Of a DNA stretch of 6,020 nucleotides, positions 1 through 5,707 are shown one piece after another. The translations under genes and the position numbers were made by a program. This DNA is from Verrucomicrobiota bacterium (GTDB lineage Bacteria; Verrucomicrobiota; Verrucomicrobiia; Chthoniobacterales; UBA10450): NCBI GenBank assembly GCA_003218815.1, contig QHON01000199.1:1-6020 (forward strand). Direction: 5' to 3'. Position 1 is the first letter of the stretch; every line of letters starts with the position of its first letter. The notes beneath the pieces are model-generated. The model was not told the origin of the DNA and searched no databases. It worked only from the letters and a program-made list of their open reading frames with translations.

Positions 1-1517
1 TCAAGTTAATCCGCGATATCGAGCGCGCGATCTCGCGATTAAGCCAGGCTTCGGGTAACGCACGCGATCTCGTCGCCCTCAAAATTTCGCTCGAGCAAAT
101 TCCGAAATTGAAAAGTGAGCTACAAAAATTACTCGATCGTCTCGCGTTCGGCGCGACGCACGTAAACGAAAATGGGAATGCTGAGCTTCTTGCGCAAGAG
201 TTGCAGAACGATTTGCGTGAAATGCCGGAGCTAGCAGAAAAGCTGACTCGCGCAGTGGTAGATGATCCGCCGTTAGCGCTGAAGGAGGGTGGAATCTTTC
301 GCGACGGCTACGATGTCGACCTTGATGCGTTACGCCAGGCTTCACGCGAGGGCAAGAATTGGATCAGCCAACTGCAGGAACGCGAAATCGGAGTGACCGG
401 CATCAAATCGCTCAAAGTGCGCTACAATTCGGTGTTCGGCTATTTCATTGAAGTGACGAAGTCGAACCTGGGGAACGTGCCGGGGCATTACACCCGCAAA
501 CAGACGACCGTCGGTGGAGAGCGTTTTATCACGCCCGAATTGAAGGAGATGGAGGCGAAAATCCTTGGGGCGGACGAACGGGCACGCCAGCGCGAATATC
601 AACTTTTTCAAAAGTTGCGAGACGAGACTTTGCACGACCTCCGAGCGATTCAGCAAACTGCCGACGCGATTGCGATTATCGATGTTGTCTGCGCGCTTGC
701 GGAGACGGCGCGGCTCTTTCGGTATTGCCGGCCGACGCTCACTGAGACGGTGCGGCTGACGATTAAAGACGGGCGACATCCGGTGCTCGATCAAAATTTG
801 GTGGAAGAAAAGTTTGTGCCAAACGACACGTCGCTCGAGGGCGAAACGGTGCGCCTGGCCATCATCACCGGTCCGAACATGGCGGGAAAATCCACTTACA
901 TCCGTCAGGTCGCACTGATTGTGCTGATGGCGCAGATCGGCAGTTTCGTCCCGGCGGAAAGCGCGGAGATTGGCCTGGTCGATCGCATTTTCACTCGCGT
1001 CGGCGCCAATGACGATCTCGCGCGTGGGCAATCGACTTTCATGGTCGAGATGAATGAAACTTCTAACATCGTCAACAACGCGACGGAGCGAAGTCTCGTC
1101 ATTCTGGATGAGATCGGCCGAGGGACATCGACGTTCGATGGGCTGTCCATCGCATGGAGTGTGGCTGAGTTTTTGCACGACAAAGTCAAAGCGCGCACGC
1201 TCTTCGCGACCCACTATCACGAGCTGACCAAACTCGCGGCAGAGCGCAGCGGCGTCTGTAATTTCAATGTGGCCGTGCGTGAGTGGAACGACCAGATTAT
1301 TTTTCTGCGCAAGATCGTGCCGGGCGGTGCGGACAAGAGCTATGGGATCCAAGTTGCGCGTCTGGCTGGTTTGCCGAAGGAAATTCTCGATCGAGCGAAA
1401 GACATCTTATCGCACCTTGAGGCACCCAACGGTACCCTGACCCAGCCCGGGAAAACGAAAAAGCGAGGATCGACAACCAACGCGAAAACGGAAAAGCCGC
1501 AGTTGGATCTGCTGTAG
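1..1517 (+). CDS. mutS: DNA mismatch repair protein MutS, C-terminal part (5' end outside window)
   Basis: MutS binds mismatches and uses ATP to signal repair. The reading frame is open from the window edge (first full codon at base 3) to the TAG at 1515-1517, giving about 504 visible residues; family members are usually about 850, so the mismatch-binding and connector domains lie upstream. Visible order: core/lever helices (RDLVALKISLEQIPKLK near the start), the clamp, the return to the core with YNSVFGYFIEVTK (about residues 141-153), then the ABC-type ATPase. Its motifs are Walker A GPNMAGKST (870-896), the VGANDDLARGQSTF signature loop (from 999), Walker B VILDEIGRGTS with the catalytic Asp-Glu at 1107-1112, and the THYHEL switch (from 1209). 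A helix-turn-helix dimerisation segment (GLPKEILDRAKDIL) follows. The last residues after a Lys-rich tail are QLDLL (1500-1514), resembling a beta-clamp-binding pentapeptide. The TTG at 108 is internal, not a start. Identification is secure. Confidence 0.97.
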   Translation, partial: KLIRDIERAISRLSQASGNARDLVALKISLEQIPKLKSELQKLLDRLAFGATHVNENGNAELLAQELQNDLREMPELAEKLTRAVVDDPPLALKEGGIFRDGYDVDLDALRQASREGKNWISQLQEREIGVTGIKSLKVRYNSVFGYFIEVTKSNLGNVPGHYTRKQTTVGGERFITPELKEMEAKILGADERARQREYQLFQKLRDETLHDLRAIQQTADAIAIIDVVCALAETARLFRYCRPTLTETVRLTIKDGRHPVLDQNLVEEKFVPNDTSLEGETVRLAIITGPNMAGKSTYIRQVALIVLMAQIGSFVPAESAEIGLVDRIFTRVGANDDLARGQSTFMVEMNETSNIVNNATERSLVILDEIGRGTSTFDGLSIAWSVAEFLHDKVKARTLFATHYHELTKLAAERSGVCNFNVAVREWNDQIIFLRKIVPGGADKSYGIQVARLAGLPKEILDRAKDILSHLEAPNGTLTQPGKTKKRGSTTNAKTEKPQLDLL

Positions 1518-1551
1518 GGACGGCTCGACACGCTCGCCCTCTACGGTTTTT
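1515..1551 (+). repeat. Imperfect palindrome after mutS; REP-like element or weak terminator
   Basis: From the mutS stop to about 1543 the sequence is an imperfect inverted repeat. AGGG (1516-1519) can pair with CCCT (1537-1540), CG pairs with CG inside it after a one-base bulge, and the centre holds two CTCG copies around ACACG. A run of five T lies at 1547-1551, six bases after the stem, which is further than in a standard intrinsic terminator. It could be a weak mutS terminator or one copy of a dispersed extragenic palindrome. The sequence alone does not decide. Confidence 0.35.
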
Positions 1552-1553
1552 CC

Positions 1554-1581
1554 CTGACTAGAGCGCGGTTGAAATTATAAT
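1554..1581 (+). promoter_or_regulatory. Putative sigma-70 promoter of the TPR gene
   Basis: A perfect TATAAT lies at 1576-1581. CTGACT (4 of 6 matches to TTGACA) lies at 1554-1559 with a 16-base spacer. Transcription would begin near 1588, about 15 bases before the ATG at 1603. This suggests the TPR gene is transcribed independently of mutS, and it argues against the TTG at 1588 as the translation start because that codon would sit at the transcript's 5' end. Prediction from consensus only. Confidence 0.5.
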
Positions 1582-1602
1582 CGCCTGTTGGGCTGGTTCA
1601 TC

Positions 1603-3018
1603 ATGGCAATTAAAACCGAGAAGGAACTGAGCGAGACTCATCGCAGTCTTTGGCTGAAAGCCGTGGCCGCGATCGAGCTGCGGAATTTCGGTTACGCGAT
1701 TTCGCTTTTGCAGGGAATCCTAAAGCAAGAGCCGCAGTTTCTAACGGCCCGCCAATTATTGCGACGCACAGAGGTGACAAAAAGCAAGTCAGCGAAAAAA
1801 AGTTTCTTCAATATCTCGACCGCAACGATTGCGGTAATGAAAGCGCAGCGAGAAATCAAAAAAGACCCGAAGCGCGCAATGGAAATGCTGGAAAAAATTT
1901 TGGAAGACGAGCCTTACAATCGGCAGGCCAATTTCGTCTTAAAAGAGGCGGCCATAGCGGCGGGCTGGCCGGAGGTCGGCGTCTTCGCGCTGCGAACGTT
2001 GCTCGAGGAAAATTCGCGCGACGTCAAAGTCCTTCACGAGCTCGGACGCCTTCATCACGAGCTCGGAGAAAATGAGCGAGCGGTCGAAATTTACAATCAA
2101 ATCACAGACATAAATCCACTCGATGCCGAGGCGCTCCGGCTTGGTAAAGACGCTTCGGCTCGCGCCTCGATGACAACTGGCGGCTGGACGCAGGCCGTCA
2201 CTTATCGCGACTTGATCAAAGACAAAGAGATCGCGGTTTCGCTCGAGCAACAAAGCCGGATGCGATTGACTGGCGAATCACTCGATCAACAAATCGCGGA
2301 AACATATGCGTTCCACCAGGCGGAGCCGACGAATATCGACCTTGCGCGACGCTTGGGCGCACTAAACGAGCAGAAGGATGATATCGAGGCAGCTATCGGC
2401 TGGTATCAATATGCCGCCGATCTGACAAAAGGCGCTGATCCGGGATTAATTCGAAAAGTCTCTGATTTAAAAATGAAAGGCTTCGAGCGAGAGATTGCAG
2501 CGCACGAAGAATTTCTTGCCACTCACGACCCCGGTCATGACTTGTATGTCAACAAATCTGAGGAATTGAAGGTCGCGAAAAAGAAGCGGGCAGAGATTCT
2601 GGTTGAGGATGCGCGCAAACGTGTGGGGCGGAACCCGACTGACTTGCAACTTCGGTTTGAACTGGGTGAGCATCTCGTAAACGCCGGACATTTCCGCCAG
2701 GCACTACCAGAGCTGCAGCGCGCGCGACAAAATCCGAATGCGCGTTTGAAAGCGATGAACCTTCTCGGTCGCTGTTATAGCGAGCTCGGGATGCTAGACC
2801 TTGCGATGAAGCAGCTCGAAGAAGCATCGCAAGAGATTTTACCCATGGACGCAATGAAGAAAGAGATCGTTTATAATCTCGGGCTTGTCTACGAGCGGAT
2901 GGGCGCAATGGAAAAGTCACTCAACTGCATGAAGCAGATTTACGAAGCTGATTACGGCTACAAGGACGTGGCCTCACGTGTGGAGAGCTCGTACAACCAG
3001 AATATCTCCCAAGCCTGA
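1603..3018 (+). CDS. Tetratricopeptide-repeat (TPR) protein of unknown function
   Basis: The 471-residue product has no signal peptide or membrane segment, so it is probably cytoplasmic. It consists largely of TPR-like helix pairs. The clearest are at about residues 14-47, 84-106, 141-174 (VLHELGRLHHELGENERAVE), 244-279, 345-380, 384-416 and 422-452 (YNLGLVYERMGAMEKSL). A strongly charged helical stretch at about 290-345, with EELKVAKKKRAE, divides the N- and C-terminal repeat groups and could be a coiled coil. TPR arrays are protein-binding scaffolds; no catalytic domain is visible and no partner can be named. A 13-base direct repeat (2034-2046 and 2055-2067) encodes HELG twice, seven codons apart. 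I chose the ATG at 1603 over an in-frame TTG at 1588 because of the TATAAT at 1576-1581; neither has a strong Shine-Dalgarno sequence. It has its own predicted promoter and lies between mutS and pyk, which suggests no shared pathway. That it is a real gene is secure; its role is unknown. Confidence 0.88.
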   Translation: MAIKTEKELSETHRSLWLKAVAAIELRNFGYAISLLQGILKQEPQFLTARQLLRRTEVTKSKSAKKSFFNISTATIAVMKAQREIKKDPKRAMEMLEKILEDEPYNRQANFVLKEAAIAAGWPEVGVFALRTLLEENSRDVKVLHELGRLHHELGENERAVEIYNQITDINPLDAEALRLGKDASARASMTTGGWTQAVTYRDLIKDKEIAVSLEQQSRMRLTGESLDQQIAETYAFHQAEPTNIDLARRLGALNEQKDDIEAAIGWYQYAADLTKGADPGLIRKVSDLKMKGFEREIAAHEEFLATHDPGHDLYVNKSEELKVAKKKRAEILVEDARKRVGRNPTDLQLRFELGEHLVNAGHFRQALPELQRARQNPNARLKAMNLLGRCYSELGMLDLAMKQLEEASQEILPMDAMKKEIVYNLGLVYERMGAMEKSLNCMKQIYEADYGYKDVASRVESSYNQNISQA

Positions 3019-3069
3019 TCGCTTTCTTGACTCGTGCTAGATCGGCCTGGCACGCGGGTTGTGATTGTT

Positions 3070-4476
3070 ATGCGTAAGACCAAAATCATCTGTACGCTGG
3101 GACCCGCCACGGAAGGCATAGATGTACTGCGGCAATTGATCGAGAAGGGAGCGGACATTTTTCGATTGAATATGAGCCACGCCGATCATCGTTCAGCGCG
3201 CGAAATTGTGCCGCGGATCCGGCAGCTCGCGGAAGAGATCGGCCGGCCGGTTGGAGTCTTGCTCGACACCCAGGGTCCTGCCATTCGCACCGGCGATCTG
3301 AAAACCGATCTGCACTTGAATTCCGGCGATGTGCTGGAGCTCACCGTTGGCGGCGCGAAAAGCGAAGAACCCTATTCAGTTGATGTAAATTACGAGGGCA
3401 TAATCGATGATGTTTCCATTGGCGACACGATTCTGGTGGACAATGGCATGCTCAAGCTGGTGGTCCTTGAGAAACGACCAGGCCGGATCCGCTGCGAGGT
3501 TGTCACCCCCGGGACGCTCAGCTCCCGGCGTCACGTTAATTTGCCCGGCGTGCACGTGAACCTCCCACCGCTCACCGAAAAGGACCTCGCCGATATTTCA
3601 CTCGGCGCTGAGCTAGGCGTCGATTTTATCGCGCTAAGCTTTGTCCGGCAAAAGAGCGATCTCGACGAACTGCGTGCAGTCCTTGCCAGAAAAGAGAGCA
3701 AGGCTCTGATTATCGCGAAGATTGAGGACCAATTAGCTGTCCGGTCGATCGACGAGATAATTGAAGGTGCAGACATCATTATGATTGCGCGGGGCGACTT
3801 GGGAATCGAATGCCCGATGGAGGAACTGCCCATCATCCAGCGACGGATCGTGAAACAGTGCATACGGCTCGGGAAGCCGGTCATCGTCGCGACCCAGATG
3901 CTCGAGTCGATGATTAACAATCCCCTGCCAACCCGCGCCGAAATTACCGACGTGGCGAATGCCGTTTTTGAGCAGGCGGATGCCATCATGCTCAGTGGTG
4001 AAACAAGCCTTGGGCGCTATCCCGTGGAATGCGTCCGAGTGTTGGATCGTGTGGCTGCGCGAATCGAGCGTAGCGGTGGCGCCGGTTATGCGGAATTGGC
4101 GGTGCTCGAGGACGCGCGACAAAAGACAATTGCTTCCGCGGTGGTCCTGGCGAATTCGCTTCAGCAGGCGAAGCTTATCGTGTTCACGCGGCACGGGACA
4201 ATGGCGCGCAATGTTTCAAATCTTCGCCCGGAAAATGCGCCAATATTCGCTTTCACTTCAAGCGGAGAAGTCCGCCGCCAGTTGACGGTCTGCTGGGGCG
4301 TTTATCCGGTGCGGATTGACTTCACTGCAGACCCAAACGCGACGATCGAGGCCGCGGAGAAGTTTTTGCGAGAAGCGAAATTGACCGCCCCGGGCGATCA
4401 GCTGGTGATCATCAGCGATGTACGCACGGGCGAGGATCGAATCATCGATTCGGTGCAACTGCGGACGGCGAAATAA
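3070..4476 (+). CDS. pyk: Pyruvate kinase
   Basis: Pyruvate kinase transfers phosphate from phosphoenolpyruvate to ADP, the last ATP-yielding step of glycolysis, in the cytosol. The 468-residue product matches the usual 470-480. The start is the ATG at 3070, because MRKTKIICTLGPATEG aligns with the universal N-terminus; a GTG at 3034 in the same frame would add 12 unrelated residues. Visible sites: FRLNMSH (31-37, with Asn34 and Ser36 as cation ligands), LLDTQGPAIRTG (64-75), the mobile B domain (about 66-165), catalytic Lys217 and metal ligand Glu219 in AKIED, ARGDLGIE (240-247, metal ligand Asp243), VATQMLESM (273-281) and MLSGET (307-312). The C-terminal domain starts near 345. Oddities: Ala71 replaces the usual Glu (or Lys) of the cation-selectivity motif, and the C-terminal end (DVRTGEDRIIDS) lacks the usual Gly-x-Thr-Asn motif. 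No clear Shine-Dalgarno precedes the ATG. It lies 51 bases after the TPR gene and converges with the sigma gene. Confidence 0.96.
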   Translation: MRKTKIICTLGPATEGIDVLRQLIEKGADIFRLNMSHADHRSAREIVPRIRQLAEEIGRPVGVLLDTQGPAIRTGDLKTDLHLNSGDVLELTVGGAKSEEPYSVDVNYEGIIDDVSIGDTILVDNGMLKLVVLEKRPGRIRCEVVTPGTLSSRRHVNLPGVHVNLPPLTEKDLADISLGAELGVDFIALSFVRQKSDLDELRAVLARKESKALIIAKIEDQLAVRSIDEIIEGADIIMIARGDLGIECPMEELPIIQRRIVKQCIRLGKPVIVATQMLESMINNPLPTRAEITDVANAVFEQADAIMLSGETSLGRYPVECVRVLDRVAARIERSGGAGYAELAVLEDARQKTIASAVVLANSLQQAKLIVFTRHGTMARNVSNLRPENAPIFAFTSSGEVRRQLTVCWGVYPVRIDFTADPNATIEAAEKFLREAKLTAPGDQLVIISDVRTGEDRIIDSVQLRTAK

Positions 4477-4477
4477 G

Positions 4478-4502
4478 ACGCGCAGACGTTTCGTCGGCGT
4501 GT
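4478..4502. terminator. Hairpin after pyk, candidate terminator
   Basis: The arms 4478-4488 and 4492-4502 pair over 11 positions around a TTT loop, with one A-G mismatch (4484/4496) and one G-U wobble (4480/4500). The stem begins two bases after the pyk stop. Only three T (4502-4504) follow on the plus strand, so it is not a textbook intrinsic terminator, but its place between convergent genes fits transcription ending. Confidence 0.5.
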
Positions 4503-4509
4503 TTCAAAT

Positions 4510-4527
4510 GCAAGATGTCGATCTTGC
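4510..4527. terminator. Second hairpin between the convergent pyk and sigma genes
   Basis: GCAAGAT (4510-4516) and ATCTTGC (4521-4527) form a perfect 7-base stem with a GTCG loop. It lies 9 bases beyond the sigma gene stop on the minus strand. No T-run follows in either direction, so terminator function is inferred from position only. With the hairpin at 4478-4502 it fills most of the 60-base gap. Confidence 0.4.
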
Positions 4528-4536
4528 CGCGTCGCC

Positions 4537-5406
4537 CTAAGCTTCGACCGGCAATTCGACATCGACCGGGCGCTCTTTCTTGCTCAGCGCGCGGCGGAGC
4601 TTCGAGAGCGCAATGTTCTGCAACTGCCGAATGCGCTCGCGTGTAACACCGAATTTCTTTCCCACTTCCTCGAGCGTCTTGGGTTTACCACCGTCCAACC
4701 CGAAGCGTTGGAAAATGATTTTCTTCTCGCGATCGTCCAACACATCAAGCAATCCGCCTACTTCATTGCGAAGATTTTTGTCGCGGAGCAGCTCGAACGG
4801 CGTCTGAGCTTCCTCGTCCCCGACAATCTCCCCGAATTCAGTAGAATCATCGTCGCTAATCGGTGCATCGAGCGAAGCTGGGCGGATCGATACGGTCTTG
4901 AGCTGGGAGACTTTTCCGCTGGCGATCCCGATCTCGTCACCAAGTTCGTCGTCCGTTGGTTCACGGCCGAGCTCCTCGCTCATTTGCAGGGAAACCCGGC
5001 GCATCTTGGAAATTTTGTCCACGAGATGGACAGGAAGACGGATGGTTTTGCTCTGATTGGCCAAAGCCCGCTTGATCGACTGCTTGATCCACCATGCCGC
5101 ATAAGTGCTGAGCTTCCCGCCTTTGGCCGGGTCAAAACGCTCGACCGCCTTCATCAGACCAATATTTCCCTCCGAGATCAGGTCGAGCAGCGGTAGACCG
5201 AGATTCGCATAATCATGCGCAATCTTGACGACGAGACGCAGATTCGAGCGAATCATTAGCGCACGCGCTTCCCGGTCGCCCTTTTTGATCTTTGCGGCGA
5301 GAGTAATCTCCTGTTCCGGAGTCAAGAGCGGTATTTGCCCGATCTCGCGCAGGTAAATTTTAATTCCGGTATCGCTATCTTCAGCAGCCATATAGCTCTT
5401 TTTCAT
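4537..5406 (-). CDS. Sigma-70 family RNA polymerase sigma factor (RpoD/RpoS-type, no region 1.1)
   Basis: This promoter-recognition subunit of RNA polymerase is 289 residues as read. Region 1.2 is at about 11-44 (TGIKIYLREIGQIPLLTPEQE). Region 2 is at about 48-125, with NLRLVVKIAHDY, LDLISEGNIGLMKAVERFDP and the -10-reading helix TYAAWWIKQSIKRAL (101-115). Region 3 is at about 126-207, including the SLDAPISDDD finger. Region 4 is at about 212-274, with the -35 helix VTRERIRQLQ (254-263). There is no region 1.1, and the length matches group 2 or short primary-type factors; which one cannot be decided here. Gln109 matches sigma-70 Gln437, but Lys112 replaces Thr440. Start choice is uncertain: the ATG at 5406 has no Shine-Dalgarno, while the ATG at 5391 (residue 6) follows AAAGAG. 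A coding-like 34-codon ORF in another frame overlaps this end, so the true N-terminus may be longer and interrupted by a one-base shift. The gene converges with pyk. Confidence 0.93.
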   Translation of the reverse strand: MKKSYMAAEDSDTGIKIYLREIGQIPLLTPEQEITLAAKIKKGDREARALMIRSNLRLVVKIAHDYANLGLPLLDLISEGNIGLMKAVERFDPAKGGKLSTYAAWWIKQSIKRALANQSKTIRLPVHLVDKISKMRRVSLQMSEELGREPTDDELGDEIGIASGKVSQLKTVSIRPASLDAPISDDDSTEFGEIVGDEEAQTPFELLRDKNLRNEVGGLLDVLDDREKKIIFQRFGLDGGKPKTLEEVGKKFGVTRERIRQLQNIALSKLRRALSKKERPVDVELPVEA

Positions 5407-5485
5407 CGATGATTTTGGGGGGTTGAATCGACAACTTACCGTCAGTGGTCTTGGCCAGCGCTTTGTCGATCACGCGTTGTAGCAT
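5381..5485 (-). other. 34-codon ORF overlapping the sigma start; possible out-of-frame N-terminal extension or coupled leader peptide
   Basis: On the minus strand an ATG at 5485-5483 opens 34 codons ending at the TGA at 5383-5381. It starts 79 bases before the sigma ATG at 5406 and overlaps it by 26 bases. The product starts MLQRVIDKALAKTTDG and ends PPKIIDEKELYGC, and its codon use looks coding-like. Removing one base near the junction, for example one A of the A5 run (5399-5403) or one base just before the TGA, would join it to the sigma frame as IIDEKSYMAAEDSDTG or IIDEKELYGAEDSDTG. So it may be the real sigma N-terminus, broken by an indel or assembly error. It could instead be a leader peptide coupled to the ATG at 5391, which its stop overlaps. 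An in-frame TAA lies just upstream, and no Shine-Dalgarno is evident. Confidence 0.45.
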
Positions 5486-5504
5486 TCTCAAAAGTATTTA
5501 ACAA
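5476..5504 (-). promoter_or_regulatory. Weak candidate promoter for the sigma gene
   Basis: On the minus strand TTGTTA (5504-5499) and TACAAC (5481-5476) each match consensus at 4 of 6 positions. The spacer is 17 bases and a TG sits one base before the -10. Transcription would start near 5470, giving about a 65-base leader to the ATG at 5406. It overlaps the ATG at 5485, so it cannot serve the 34-codon ORF; the two readings are alternatives. Confidence 0.2.
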
Positions 5505-5513
5505 GGTTAAATA
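5495..5513. promoter_or_regulatory. Perfect 19-base AT-rich palindrome, operator-like
   Basis: TATTTAAC (5495-5502) and GTTAAATA (5506-5513) are exact reverse complements around AAG. The site lies 9 bases upstream of the ATG at 5485 and overlaps the weak -35 box of the sigma gene. Its size and symmetry fit a dimeric regulator's binding site; an RNA hairpin with a 3-base loop is the alternative. No specific regulator family can be assigned. Confidence 0.4.
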
Positions 5514-5580
5514 TTTCGCATTTCTGACAGTGTCCGGACGGGTCTTGTTCAATTTTTTTGCCTGCCGACACAACTCCTTT

Positions 5581-5674
5581 AAAAGAGGCTAGATCCGCTC
5601 AATTTGGCATTGATTCTCGGGACGTTATTCTCCCAACGTTTCAGGACCTTGATGGCCTCTTTTTGGCCTCTTTT
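5581..5674. repeat. GGCCTCTTTT tandem pair with an upstream inverted copy
   Basis: GGCCTCTTTT occurs at 5654-5663 and again at 5665-5674, 11 bases apart. AAAAGAGGC at 5581-5589 is the reverse complement of its last nine bases. Either downstream copy could pair with the upstream one, giving two mutually exclusive stems with a long loop. No function can be assigned. Confidence 0.5.
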
Positions 5675-5707
5675 CCTCCTCTAATATCTTTGACAACCTA
5701 ACTTGCC

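Larger units (their letters stand above)
5407..5707. other. Intergenic region upstream of the sigma gene
   Basis: This 301-base stretch is more AT-rich than the flanking genes and holds no convincing full gene. It contains the upstream part of the 34-codon ORF, the palindrome at 5495-5513, a GTCCGGAC palindrome (5532-5539) and the GGCCTCTTTT repeats. Short open stretches on the minus strand between about 5406 and 5680 have no credible start with a properly spaced ribosome site. Confidence 0.55.

Noticed and set aside
342..1352. A 336-codon open frame on the minus strand inside mutS
   Set aside because: It lies wholly opposite the strongly conserved MutS ATPase, shows no known motifs, and is a by-product of codon bias.
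1588..1602. TTG at 1588 as start of the TPR protein
   Set aside because: It sits at the predicted transcription start below the TATAAT at 1576-1581; the ATG at 1603 is more likely.
3027..3055. TTGACT at 3027 as a promoter for pyk
   Set aside because: The hexamer 17 bases downstream (GCACGC) is not a -10 element.
3034..3069. GTG at 3034 as pyruvate kinase start
   Set aside because: The added 12 residues have no counterpart in the family, while the ATG at 3070 gives the classic MRKTKI start.
4708..5196. A 162-codon open frame on the plus strand inside the sigma gene
   Set aside because: It is antisense to sigma regions 2 to 4, whose protein motifs are unmistakable; no independent coding signal.
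5486..5569. A 27-codon minus-strand ORF from a GTG, with a Cys-x-x-Cys pair, ending just before the ATG at 5485
   Set aside because: AAGGAG lies only two bases from the GTG, too close to act, and another frame over the same DNA is equally open; probably chance in AT-rich DNA.
5604..5631. TTGGCA and TATTCT, 16 bases apart, as a promoter for the comM remnant
   Set aside because: The -10 is weak and the downstream gene is decayed, so there is no support beyond a loose match.
5578..5685. A minus-strand open stretch reading EAIKVLKRWENNVPRINAKL
   Set aside because: It has no start codon, is short, and matches no family I recognise; it may be chance or an old gene end.
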